Positions 7,854 to 14,068 of a DNA stretch of 14,068 nt are shown here, in pieces. The notes under the pieces were generated by a model. It was given only the letters and a program-made list of their open reading frames with translations, was not told the DNA's origin and did not search any database. A program made the position numbers and the translations under genes. The DNA comes from JBBDNT01 sp040877445 (lineage in GTDB: Bacteria > Planctomycetota > Planctomycetia > Planctomycetales > Planctomycetaceae), in assembly GCA_040877445.1 (NCBI GenBank), contig JBBDNT010000252.1:1-14068 (forward strand). The letters are read 5' to 3'. Positions within the stretch are counted from its first letter, which is position 1. Each line of letters starts with the position of its first letter.

Positions 7854-8720
7854 TCAAGGATCGCGCTGGTCGACGCGCGGAACGACCGCCGCGGGCAACG
7901 GTTGGGGCGACCGGCGTGTCGGCCGCTGCATCGGCATCTGGACCGCATCGGCTTCGCGTGCCTTTTCAGTGGCCTGCCGGCGAGTTCCCAGCTTTTCGAA
8001 ATGCTCGTCGTAGAGTTTTGGGTCGGCCTTTTCGAATTCCAACTGGTTCTTTTGCCAGATGTCTCGCTTGCCGTGGTCTTTGAGGAATTGCCGTAATTCG
8101 GCGGAGGAACTGGTCAACACCGGAAGGTCGGCGCGCCATGCGTCCCCTTCGTCGAGGGGGACCGGGCGATAGGGGATGTGCCGCACCGCCTCAGGACGGC
8201 GTGAAAGGAGTTCACGAAACTTCTCGATATCCACCGGGGAAATCAACAACCGACCGTCCTTCAATTCGATCCTCGCGATCGAATGCACCGGCAGCAGATG
8301 GCCCCAAACCGTCGGGCCGGCTTCGGGATCCTGATAGAAGTGCGAAGTCGTCAGATCGAGGTAGTGCCGGCCGTCGATCTTCACGATGCCCGCGACGAAG
8401 AAGCCGGTCTTGCGTGGCGGAATCGGGGCGCCGAGTGCGATTCGCCCCATGCGAGGATCCTCGAGAACTCCAACGCGCGCCAGCTTGCGGACCATGCGCT
8501 CGTGCTTCACCGCTTCAGCCTCACCGCCGAACGGGCTCCGTTCTTCCTCGGGCAATGCCGGGACGATCGAGATGAGATACTTCTCGCTCTGCCAAGTGCC
8601 GAAGTATGGCGCGGGAGACTCGAGATCCTCCGCCGACTCGTACAGCGGATTCACCGAAGTGATGCACCCCGCCATTCCTACGAGCAGCACTGCCGCGTAA
8701 CAGCTTTGGATCGCTCGCAT
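7854..8720 (-). CDS. Predicted lipoprotein of unknown function
   Basis: A 288-residue secreted lipoprotein. The N-terminus MRAIQSCYAAVLLVGMAGC is a lipoprotein signal with modified cysteine C19; Met at position -3 of the lipobox is atypical but tolerated. The mature protein begins ITSVNPLYESAEDL, a start I associate with planctomycetal lipoproteins that read SVNPLY then a short WxS/FGTW segment. No enzyme motif is visible. The middle is rich in strands (FFVAGIVKIDGRHYLDLTTS) and the last 60 residues are charged and then proline-rich (RPTRRSPQPLPAAVVPRVD), probably disordered. Its ribosome-binding site is the strongest here: AAGGAGG on the minus strand at 8730-8736, 9 bases before the ATG. It is expected on the periplasmic side of a membrane and converges with the toxin-antitoxin operon. 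Confidence 0.85.
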   Translation of the reverse strand: MRAIQSCYAAVLLVGMAGCITSVNPLYESAEDLESPAPYFGTWQSEKYLISIVPALPEEERSPFGGEAEAVKHERMVRKLARVGVLEDPRMGRIALGAPIPPRKTGFFVAGIVKIDGRHYLDLTTSHFYQDPEAGPTVWGHLLPVHSIARIELKDGRLLISPVDIEKFRELLSRRPEAVRHIPYRPVPLDEGDAWRADLPVLTSSSAELRQFLKDHGKRDIWQKNQLEFEKADPKLYDEHFEKLGTRRQATEKAREADAVQMPMQRPTRRSPQPLPAAVVPRVDQRDP

Positions 8721-8803
8721 GACGCTTCCCCTCCTTATGGCATGAATCGCTGGCGCCGAAGGGTAGTCGTTCTCATGTCACTCCGTCCATATCGACCGCG
8801 CGC

Positions 8804-8872
8804 GCGAACCGCCCGGGCGTGCTGCCGAACGATTTCGAAAAATTCGTGGAACTTCCCCGCGCATTCGGGTAG
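8804..8872 (+). pseudogene. Relic matching the 3' end of thrC
   Basis: This 69-base stretch aligns without gaps to the last 69 bases of thrC (7173-7241), including the stop codon, with 54 identical positions. Read in the thrC frame it gives ANRPGVLPNDFEKFVELPRAFG and TAG, against ANRPVVVPNDFGKIVEVLRTFG in the real gene: 15 of 22 residues agree. No resemblance to thrC extends upstream of 8800, and no start codon or zinc ribbon is present, so only the tail survives. The rest of the gap 8737-9015 has no other recognisable content. Confidence 0.6.
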
Positions 8873-9015
8873 ACTGTGCGGGATCGACATTCGGTCGTGG
8901 AGATTCGGGAGGAGTCTCAGGGCCGCGCGACCGCCATCTCTTTCATCCCCTCTCTCGAATGCGGCATGTCCGTGTGCCCGCGGCGGGACGGAGTCAACCA
9001 AGGCACGGGGGCCAC

Positions 9016-9570
9016 ATGAATACTCCCTACGAAGAGTTGGAGTATCTCGCCGAGTATCTTCCGGACGAAGGCGAGGCGATTCTCGTCAGCCGGCACAAGG
9101 GCGAACTCGTCTGCGAGTTGATCGACCGCCTTCCGCGCGACTCGGCCTGCGCGTCGATCGGGACGCTCGGCGCCGCCTCGATCCCTGCTGCTGCCGCGCC
9201 GGAACCGGTTTGCGATCCGGTGTTCTATGGCCGGCTGTTGCAGGCGAACGAGCGGCTGCTGCACGCCGCCGCGCTTCCCGTCTGGACGATGCTCATCGGC
9301 TTGTTCTGGGCCTGCGTGGCGATTCACGTGTTGGTCGGCATCGGCTGGAGCGGCTGGTACTGGGACGCGGGATTGATTCTCGCGGCCGTTCCCGCGTGCG
9401 GCACGTGGATCCGCCGCCGCCGTCGCGAGCTGTACCGCGATGAAATCCGCCCGGTGCTGTGCAGCGAATTCCACGACCGCCGTCTGAGCCACTTCGCGCT
9501 GCTGGGCGAATTGCGGCAACACCCGGAATTCCGCACGTTGCGGACGGGGATGGCGCGGTGGGCGGAGTGA
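9016..9570 (+). CDS. Hypothetical two-helix membrane protein
   Basis: I do not recognise this 184-residue protein. The soluble N-terminal part is acidic (MNTPYEELEYLAEYLPDEGE). It is followed by two membrane segments, about 85-107 (AALPVWTMLIGLFWACVAIHVLV) and 116-132 (YWDAGLILAAVPACGTW). RRRRR at 133-137 after the second marks the cytoplasmic side, so both ends probably face the cytoplasm. A basic, helical tail of about 45 residues closes the protein (ELYRDEIRPVLCSEFHDRR). An in-frame ATG at 8959 would add 19 residues of arginine/glycine-rich sequence without hydrophobic character, so 9016 is preferred; only a weak G-rich stretch precedes it. It may belong to a small membrane-protein family of this lineage. 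Confidence 0.7.
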   Translation: MNTPYEELEYLAEYLPDEGEAILVSRHKGELVCELIDRLPRDSACASIGTLGAASIPAAAAPEPVCDPVFYGRLLQANERLLHAAALPVWTMLIGLFWACVAIHVLVGIGWSGWYWDAGLILAAVPACGTWIRRRRRELYRDEIRPVLCSEFHDRRLSHFALLGELRQHPEFRTLRTGMARWAE

Positions 9571-9605
9571 GGGAGGGCGGCGGCACTCCCGCCTCTGCCG
9601 AACCG

Positions 9606-9614
9606 TGCTATACT
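9606..9614 (+). promoter_or_regulatory. Candidate extended -10 promoter (TGCTATACT)
   Basis: TGC followed by TATACT fits an extended -10. The start would fall near 9620, giving a very short leader that includes the GGAGG ribosome-binding site at 9622-9626 of the next gene. No matching -35 is seen. Confidence 0.4.
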
Positions 9615-9632
9615 GGAATTCGGAGGTGCGAG

Positions 9633-10217
9633 ATGAAAGTGGCCACCTACGAGGCGATCGTCCAGGACGGGCAGATCAAGCTGTCCGAAGACGTGCGGCT
9701 TCCCGAGCATGCGGCGGTTCTCGTCGTCGTACCGGGCGTTCGGGAAGCGCCTCGAATCCGTGTGGGCAGCCCGCGTCTCGCGCAGCCTGCGCGCGCCGCG
9801 GATTTCACGAAGCAGGTTTCGCAGGAATCTCCGGATGCCGGCCTACGATGCGACGGTTTCAATCCGCCGGCTCCGGTCGCGCATGTCGAGGTTCGCCATC
9901 CAGACCGCGACGCGCGCATTGCCGACGTTCCGATGCTGATCGATTCGGGTGCCGACCTGAGCCTCTTACCGAGCGCCGCCGTTGGATCCATCGGTATTAT
10001 CGGCACCGGCGAGCGCTATCAGCTTGTCGGCTTCGACGGTACGATCAGCGAATCGGAAGCTGTTCGCGCCGATCTCGTCGTCTCCGGGAGAAGATATCGC
10101 GGACGCTTTCTCCTGACCGATGCAGACGTGGGAATCGTCGGACGCGATGTGTTGAACCATATTCGGTTTCTCCTCGACGGACCCGCATCCGCCTGGGAGG
10201 TGCTGCCTCCCGACTGA
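9633..10217 (+). CDS. Antitoxin-like domain fused to retropepsin-like aspartic protease
   Basis: 194 residues in two parts. Residues 1-62 (MKVATYEAIVQDGQIKLSED, ending PRLAQPARAADFTKQV) match the pattern of small antitoxin-family proteins normally about 80 residues long. Residues 76-194 form a clan AA aspartic protease: FNPPAPVAHVEVRHPD, then the catalytic DSG triad in VPMLIDSGADLSLLP (D104-G106), and the retropepsin Ile/Val-Gly-Arg-Asp segment VGIVGRDVLN (166-175). Single-domain proteases of this type work as homodimers, each subunit giving one aspartate. GGAGG at 9622-9626 is 6 bases before the ATG and an extended -10 lies just upstream. At 9834-9851 traces of two once-separate overlapping genes remain: an ATG at 9835 opens another frame reading MPAYDAT, and one base change (C9846 to T) would restore a stop ending the first part as DAGL. 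The N-terminal part could alternatively be an AbrB-like or DUF104-like strand domain. Confidence 0.8.
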   Translation: MKVATYEAIVQDGQIKLSEDVRLPEHAAVLVVVPGVREAPRIRVGSPRLAQPARAADFTKQVSQESPDAGLRCDGFNPPAPVAHVEVRHPDRDARIADVPMLIDSGADLSLLPSAAVGSIGIIGTGERYQLVGFDGTISESEAVRADLVVSGRRYRGRFLLTDADVGIVGRDVLNHIRFLLDGPASAWEVLPPD

Positions 10218-10383
10218 CGAGTGCATCGACTGCATCGCGAGACGAGCACACGATGTCATTCATCACCCACCGCGATGCGCCGCCGATTCGGGAAGACGCC
10301 TCGGGTGCGCTCCGCGTTGGCATTCGAACCGTTCGCATTCGTTGACGACTGGAATCGCGGTCGGAATCGATCTCCACTGGAAG

Positions 10384-10434
10384 GTCTCACCGGTGGACGG
10401 GCACGACGGAATACAATTCCGTCCTACCCGCCCG
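10384..10434 (+). repeat. Palindromic REP-like element, copy 1
   Basis: A 51-bp unit whose core GACGGAAT-ACA-ATTCCGTC is a hairpin, flanked by the outer pair ACGGGC (10397-10402) and GCCCGT (10430-10435). It matches copy 3 at 10548-10598 in 45 of 51 positions, same orientation. It lies in the 451-bp gap after the protease gene, which contains no credible ORF. Confidence 0.8.
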
Positions 10435-10472
10435 TGCGATCGACCCACAAGATCAAGGTTGAAGAGGTGGTA

Positions 10473-10493
10473 GGACGGAATTGAATTCCGTCC
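10473..10493 (-). repeat. Palindromic REP-like element, copy 2 (inverted)
   Basis: GGACGGAATT-G-AATTCCGTCC is a perfect 10-bp stem with one central base. The preceding GGTA marks it as the reverse orientation of copies 1 and 3, in which the core is followed by TACC. Confidence 0.8.
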
Positions 10494-10547
10494 GCAAGTA
10501 GCACCGCTCCGTTCCCTGTTGGCAACGGAATCAATCGCGCATTCCAA

Positions 10548-10598
10548 GTCTCACTGGCCGGCGGGCACGACGGAATGAAATTCCGTCCTACCCGCCCG
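10548..10598 (+). repeat. Palindromic REP-like element, copy 3
   Basis: Same unit and orientation as copy 1. The core is GACGGAAT-GAA-ATTCCGTC and the outer pair CGGGC/GCCCG is at 10562-10566 and 10594-10598. It lies about 70 bp from the end of the converging phosphoesterase gene, so it may protect or end the transcripts from both sides. Confidence 0.8.
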
Positions 10599-10668
10599 AT
10601 CGTCCGCCCAACAGCTGCAACTTCGATGACGCAGTAGCCGATGCTTCGAATCGAACCGCGGCCGACCG

Positions 10669-11583
10669 TCACGGCAAAGGCGGTTGCGTGCCGTCGTCGA
10701 AGACGATTCGCCGTTCCGGCAGGCGGAGGGCGGCGAGCTTCAGCCGGTGCGTTCCGTCGAAGTCCGCCCGCAACCGTTCCGTCCACCGCTTGCCGACGCC
10801 GAAATCGACGCAGACCGCGCGGCCCGTTCGCGGAACGTCGAGCGGCAGCGAGTAGTGGCCGAAGACGCACAGCGGTCGCTCGTCGTACGTCTCCCACCAC
10901 TGGACCCGCTCCTCATTGCGCAGCTTGCCGCTCGCGAATCGCGGCGTCGCGATGCGGCGTTCCGGTCCCGAGGTCAGCACCTTGACCGGATTGCGGTTCT
11001 GGTGCGCCAACTCGCGATCGACCTTGTCGAGATCCCGACCGGCGAGCGACGCGTCGATTCGGTCGGCGTGTTCGTGAAACAGATCGAGGACGTCGGTCGC
11101 CGTGCGGGCGATCTCGGCCATCTCCGCGTTCCAGCACGCATGGACTACGCGCAGGTCGTCGCGAACGAGAACCAGCGGGAGGGTGCGGAAGAATGCCAGC
11201 GTTTCCCGCCGGATGCGGTCGTCCGCAAGAACCTGCGGCACGAGGGCGCCGTCTTCGGCATGAAACGGTCGGCCGAAGAACCAGTCGTTGTCGTACTTCT
11301 CGTGCCCCAGCAGCAGGTTGAGGTCGTGATTTCCCAGCACGCACTGGGCCGCCTCCGCTTCGACGAGATCCCGCACGAGAGCGACGACGGCGGGACTGTC
11401 CGGCCCGCGGTCGGTGAGGTCGCCGAGGAAGACGAGCCGCCGCGCCTCCGGATGTTCGCCCCGCTCGGAGTATCCCAGAACCCGCAGAAGTGTTCGCAGC
11501 GCCGCGATCTCGCCATGCACGTCGCCCACGATGTCGACGGGACCATCGAACAGCGGTCGGACGAGCGGACGGGGCGCCGGCAT
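10669..11583 (-). CDS. Calcineurin-like metallophosphoesterase (ApaH/PrpE-type)
   Basis: A 304-residue two-metal phosphoesterase of the protein-phosphatase / bis(5'-nucleosyl)-tetraphosphatase class. The canonical blocks are in order: GDVHGE (D21, H23), FLGDLTDRGPDS (D55, D58, R59), GNHDLNLL (N85, H86), VVHACW (H148) and VFGHYSLP (H243). The GDVHG-GDLxDRGP-GNHD set with a single chain of about 300 residues fits symmetrical dinucleoside tetraphosphate hydrolases or PrpE-like enzymes. Serine/threonine protein phosphatase activity is the alternative, and substrate cannot be told from sequence. It has no signal peptide, so it is cytoplasmic. No clear ribosome-binding site precedes the ATG. The gene stands alone, divergent from the hydrolase gene to its right across a long repeat-rich gap. 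Confidence 0.92.
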   Translation of the reverse strand: MPAPRPLVRPLFDGPVDIVGDVHGEIAALRTLLRVLGYSERGEHPEARRLVFLGDLTDRGPDSPAVVALVRDLVEAEAAQCVLGNHDLNLLLGHEKYDNDWFFGRPFHAEDGALVPQVLADDRIRRETLAFFRTLPLVLVRDDLRVVHACWNAEMAEIARTATDVLDLFHEHADRIDASLAGRDLDKVDRELAHQNRNPVKVLTSGPERRIATPRFASGKLRNEERVQWWETYDERPLCVFGHYSLPLDVPRTGRAVCVDFGVGKRWTERLRADFDGTHRLKLAALRLPERRIVFDDGTQPPLP

Positions 11584-11817
11584 GAGGGTATCGTTCTTCG
11601 TAAGACTTTGCGGGCACCAAACGGCTCGCCACGGAAGTCGCGGATACCGTTTCGTTCGGCTTGCGCGAGATTCTCTCCCGCGACGGATTCAATGGACAGA
11701 AAACGCGGAAGCGGGCCATGACTGCGGACTGCGGAGGCGTGGTGAGGTTCTTGATTGCGCCTTCGCGGCCTTCGCAGTGCAATCGTTTCACTTCCGTGTT
11801 TTCTGCGCGAATTTTCG

Positions 11818-11883
11818 ACCACGGATTCCACGGATGGGCACTGATGAGAAGGAAGATCCGTGCTCATCCGTGCCATCCGTGGT
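11818..11883. repeat. 28-bp imperfect inverted repeat (ACCACGGAT type)
   Basis: The arms 11818-11845 and 11856-11883 match in 24 of 28 positions around a 10-base loop. The arms are themselves built from near-repeats of CACGGAT. It has the look of a dispersed intergenic hairpin element and is similar in plan to the ACCACGAAG-ended element at 833-1036. Confidence 0.8.
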
Positions 11884-11901
11884 GAGAATCCTGTTTGCCG
11901 T

Positions 11902-11926
11902 CGGTTGCGGCTCCGCCGCGCTGGGT
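11902..11926 (+). repeat. GCGGC-hairpin repeat, copy 1
   Basis: GGTTGCGGCTCCGCCGCGCT contains the stem GCGGC-TCC-GCCGC. It agrees with 12072-12096 in about 22 of 25 positions, with changes in the loop and one near the end. Confidence 0.65.
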
Positions 11927-11927
11927 G

Positions 11928-11955
11928 CTTCTGTTCGAAACGAACCCAACAGAAG
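11928..11955. repeat. CTTCTGTT/AACAGAAG stem, second copy
   Basis: CTTCTGTT (11928-11935) and AACAGAAG (11948-11955) enclose 12 bases. The same arms, with the same loop length, form the centre of the element at 932-961, and both are followed by a CGCCAAG sequence. Confidence 0.65.
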
Positions 11956-12071
11956 AGCGCCAAGACGAGCGTGCCGATGCCGCAGCGAGATGGATCAGCC
12001 TTCGTTTCGTCGCCTCATCTTTCTGCCCTGCATTTTTTTGTTTTCGACCTTTCTGTCTCTCGTTCGGCGTT

Positions 12072-12096
12072 CGGTTGCGGCTGTGCCGCGCTCGGC
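12072..12096 (+). repeat. GCGGC-hairpin repeat, copy 2
   Basis: GGTTGCGGCTGTGCCGCGCT contains the stem GCGGC-TGT-GCCGC, a direct repeat of copy 1 about 170 bp away. Confidence 0.65.
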
Positions 12097-12343
12097 CCCT
12101 CGGAGGTTATCGAACTTCGCGGCGTCGCTCCAGCATCGCCTCGACTCGTCGCCATTGAATGCGGCGGTTCGACCGGGTTCCCGTATCGGACCACCACACG
12201 GTGAGTTGCCCGGCGGGAACCACTGATGCAGAATGCTGCGACTCGAAGTTCCGCGGAAGCCGATCTGGACGAACCGGGTCGTTGCGGTCGATGTGCCGAA
12301 AGGCGAATCGACCGCCTCCGCCGGCGCTCGTGAGGAGAAACTC

Positions 12344-13162
12344 GTGTCGCATCCCCAAGTCGCGCTGCATGCCGTCGAACGCGGCGAGGGCGAACCGCTG
12401 CTGCTCGTTCATGGTTTCGGCGCGAGCATTTACAGTTGGCGGTTTCTCGTCGATGAACTCGCGAAGACTCGGCGGGTGATCGCCATCGACCTCAAGGGAT
12501 TCGGCGATTCACCCAAACCGCTCGACGACGCCTACACGCTCCGCGATCAGGTCGCGCTCGTGTCGGCGTTCATCCGCGAGCGCGAGCTGCGGAACCTGAC
12601 GCTCGTCGGCCATTCCTACGGCGGCGGCGTCTCGCTGTTGACCGCGCTCGGGTTGCAGGCGCGGAACGAAGATCGACTCGCGCGGCTCGTGCTGATCGAC
12701 AACGTCGCCTATCCGCAGGAGTTTCCATTCTTCATCCGCGCGCTGCGAACGCCGCTGCTCGGGCCGCTGGGCGCGTGGATGCTGCCCGCGACGCTGCAAG
12801 CGCGGAAGGTGCTCGAATTGTGTTATCACGATCCGCGGCGAATCACCGACGAGCAGGTGGAATCGTACGCCGCGCCGCTGCGGACTCCCGCGGGCCGGCA
12901 CGCGCTGATCGAAACCGCCCGCCGCGTACTTCCGCCCGACATGGACCGCGTCACCGCCGGTTACAAGACACTCGCGCTGCCGACGCTCCTTCTGTGGGGC
13001 TGGCACGACCGCGTGGTGCCGCTCGAAATCGGCGCGCGGCTGCACGCGGAGCTGCCGAACGCGGAACTCGCGGTCATCGCGGACGCCGGCCACATTCCGC
13101 AGGAGGAGAAGCCGGCGGAGACGCTCGCCCTGTTGCGGGAGTGGTTGAACGCCGATGTCTGA
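12344..13162 (+). CDS. Alpha/beta hydrolase
   Basis: A 272-residue serine hydrolase of the alpha/beta fold. The oxyanion strand LLLVHGFG ends at 26, the nucleophile elbow GHSYGG gives S91, the acid is D222 in LLWGWHDRVVP, and the histidine is H250 in IADAGHIPQEEKP. IDLKGFGDSPKP (48-59) is typical of haloalkane-dehalogenase/epoxide-hydrolase/MhpC-like members. No halide-binding signature is evident, and substrate is unknown. The frame is open back to an ATG at 12233. That start would add 37 residues without family resemblance, whereas GTG 12344 has AGGAG at 12333-12337, 6 bases away, and yields normal length. larB starts 28 bases downstream, so co-transcription is likely although a functional link is not. 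Confidence 0.88.
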   Translation: MSHPQVALHAVERGEGEPLLLVHGFGASIYSWRFLVDELAKTRRVIAIDLKGFGDSPKPLDDAYTLRDQVALVSAFIRERELRNLTLVGHSYGGGVSLLTALGLQARNEDRLARLVLIDNVAYPQEFPFFIRALRTPLLGPLGAWMLPATLQARKVLELCYHDPRRITDEQVESYAAPLRTPAGRHALIETARRVLPPDMDRVTAGYKTLALPTLLLWGWHDRVVPLEIGARLHAELPNAELAVIADAGHIPQEEKPAETLALLREWLNADV

Positions 13163-13174
13163 CGGCGTCGCACC

Positions 13175-13183
13175 TGTTATCAT
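13175..13183 (+). promoter_or_regulatory. Candidate extended -10 just before larB (TGTTATCAT)
   Basis: TGT followed by TATCAT fits an extended -10, and a start 7 bases downstream would coincide with the larB ATG at 13191. It would make a leaderless or nearly leaderless larB transcript. It is equally likely to be chance. Confidence 0.25.
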
Positions 13184-13190
13184 CGAAGGC

Positions 13191-13943
13191 ATGAATCACG
13201 ATCTGCTCGTTCGACTGGTGGAAGACTTGCGCAGCGGCGAGCTCGACGTGGCCGCGGCGATGGAACGGCTGTTGCCGCACGTCACTCCGCCGACCGTCCG
13301 CACGCCGGACGCGGCGATCGACCTCGATCGCCATCGGCGTTGCGGGTTTCCCGAGGTGGTCTATTGCGAAGGCAAGACGGCCGAGGCGATCGTCGAAATC
13401 TTCGCCATTCAGTGCGAGCACGGGGAAACGCCGTTCGGGACGCGCATTTCGCCCGAACAGGCGGAGGTCGTGCTGAAGCGGTTTCCGCAGGCGATTCACA
13501 ACCGGCTCGCGCGGACGATCCGGCTGCCGGAGGATCGCCCGCTCATCGGTCGCGTGCCGGTCGTCACCGCCGGCACCAGCGATCGTCCCGTCGCGGAAGA
13601 GGCGGTCGAGACGTTGCGGTGGATGGGCGTCGGCACGGAGTTGATCGTCGACGTGGGGGTCGCGGGACCGCAGCGGCTTCAGGAAGTCCGGCCGCGGTTC
13701 GCCGGCGCGGACGCGGTCGTCGTGGTCGCCGGGATGGAGGGAGCGTTGCCTTCGGTGGTCGGCGGCTTCGTCGACTGCCCGGTGATCGCCGTCCCCACCA
13801 GCGTGGGCTACGGCGCGAGCTTCGGCGGCCTCGGCGCGCTGCTGGGGATGTTGACGAGCTGCGCCGCGAACGTCACCGCGGTCAACATCGACGCCGGCTT
13901 CAAGGGAGGTTACGTGGCGGGATTGATTGCGAGTCGGCAGTAG
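13191..13943 (+). CDS. larB: Nickel-pincer cofactor biosynthesis protein LarB
   Basis: First enzyme of nickel-pincer nucleotide synthesis. It carboxylates and hydrolyses nicotinic acid adenine dinucleotide to pyridinium-3,5-biscarboxylic acid mononucleotide, used by LarE and LarC and finally by lactate racemase (LarA) and relatives. The 250 residues hold a short N-terminal region ending in GFPEVVYCEGKT (52-63) and a C-terminal PurE-like domain: VVTAGTSDRPVAEEA (124-138), DVGVAGPQRL (154-163), VVVAGMEGALPSVVGGFV (177-194), VPTSVGYGASFGGLGALL (201-218) and MLTSCAANVTAVNIDAGF (220-237). E183 and C224 sit three residues on from the E180 and C221 that I recall as catalytic in Lactobacillus LarB. 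ATG 13191 starts MNHDLLVRL, the family beginning; ATG 13155 would add 12 residues and overlap the hydrolase gene by 8 bp. larC, larE and larA are not in the window. Confidence 0.95.
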   Translation: MNHDLLVRLVEDLRSGELDVAAAMERLLPHVTPPTVRTPDAAIDLDRHRRCGFPEVVYCEGKTAEAIVEIFAIQCEHGETPFGTRISPEQAEVVLKRFPQAIHNRLARTIRLPEDRPLIGRVPVVTAGTSDRPVAEEAVETLRWMGVGTELIVDVGVAGPQRLQEVRPRFAGADAVVVVAGMEGALPSVVGGFVDCPVIAVPTSVGYGASFGGLGALLGMLTSCAANVTAVNIDAGFKGGYVAGLIASRQ

Positions 13944-13959
13944 GCAGTCGGCAGTAGGC
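13932..13959. repeat. Heptad array AGT(C/A)GGC x4, overlapping the larB end
   Basis: The units AGTCGGC and AGTAGGC alternate twice, followed by AGCC. The first two units contain the last three codons of larB (Ser-Arg-Gln) and its TAG stop at 13941-13943. Confidence 0.9.
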
Positions 13960-13996
13960 AGCCACCCGCTTGCGGTTTCGCGACGATCTTCCCCTC

Positions 13997-14068
13997 AAAC
14001 TTCAACCTTCAAACTTCAACCTTCAAACTTCAACCTTCAACCTTCAAACTTCAACCTTCAACCTTCAA
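13997..14068. repeat. Heptad array AA(A/C)CTTC x10, running off the window
   Basis: Ten 7-bp units, AAACTTC or AACCTTC, partly alternating, followed by AA at the window end, so the true length is unknown. The units alternate for the first six copies and then lose strict alternation. There are no spacers. It is the second period-7 array after larB. Confidence 0.95.

Larger units (their letters stand above)
11584..12343. other. Gene-poor, repeat-rich gap
   Basis: About 760 bp between divergent genes with no ORF that shows family resemblance or a ribosome-binding site. It holds an inverted repeat at 11818-11883, a pair of GCGGC hairpins at 11902-11926 and 12072-12096, and a stem shared with the element upstream of ilvE at 11928-11955. 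Promoters for both flanking genes must be here, but none is convincing by eye. Confidence 0.6.

Noticed and set aside
10218..10668. Small ORFs among the palindromic repeats
   Set aside because: All are built largely from repeat sequence and lack ribosome-binding sites.
12233..12343. Upstream ATG for the alpha/beta hydrolase
   Set aside because: It adds 37 residues without resemblance to the family and has no ribosome-binding site, whereas GTG 12344 has AGGAG at 6 bases.
12107..12412. Minus-strand frame of 101 codons before the hydrolase
   Set aside because: Its start lies inside the hydrolase gene, there is no ribosome-binding site and I recognise no family; not supported.
13155..13190. larB start at 13155 overlapping the hydrolase by 8 bp
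   Set aside because: Coupling is possible, but the family N-terminus begins at the MNHDLL of 13191 and the extra 12 residues are not family-like.
13997..14068. CRISPR array at the window end
   Set aside because: The period is 7 bp with no spacers and no cas genes; it is a simple tandem repeat.

Overview
This is a GC-rich bacterial chromosomal window that looks planctomycetal (Planctomycetota). That assignment is inference. It rests on the GC-rich codon use, many small lipoprotein, membrane and antitoxin-like genes between housekeeping genes, and intergenic spaces filled with short dispersed repeats, several of period seven. There is no rRNA, tRNA, integrase, transposase or CRISPR array, so placement is only to probable phylum.

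Layout, left to right. A heptad repeat (52-93) abuts a LolD/MacB-type ABC ATPase (95-823). A MITE-like inverted-repeat element (833-1036) precedes the branched-chain aminotransferase ilvE (1119-1982). An unrecognised two-gene unit follows (2069-2260 and 2265-2837). Acetyl-CoA synthetase acsA (3116-5065) has a clear TTGACA-N17-TAAGAT promoter. A frameshifted four-helix-bundle gene (5177-5670) sits between two arrays of the same AGTACT-type heptad. Threonine synthase thrC (5832-7241) appears to start at AUU. A RelE/ParE-type toxin-antitoxin pair follows (7275-7780).

On the minus strand is a lipoprotein (7854-8720). A short relic of a thrC 3' end (8804-8872) lies before a two-helix membrane protein (9016-9570). 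Next is a protein joining an antitoxin-like N-terminus to a retropepsin-like aspartic protease (9633-10217). Three palindromic REP-like elements fill the gap before a minus-strand metallophosphoesterase (10669-11583). A repeat-rich gap of about 760 bp leads to an alpha/beta hydrolase (12344-13162) and larB (13191-13943). The window ends in two more heptad arrays.

The housekeeping genes (ilvE, thrC, acsA, lolD, larB) are intact by motif and length and do not form one pathway. ilvE and thrC both serve amino-acid synthesis but are more than 3.8 kb apart and separated by accessory DNA. The accessory material is the notable part: the heptad-bracketed four-helix-bundle cassette, the antitoxin/aspartic-protease fusion that looks like a recent merger of two overlapping genes, the unknown bicistron, and several families of small palindromic repeats.
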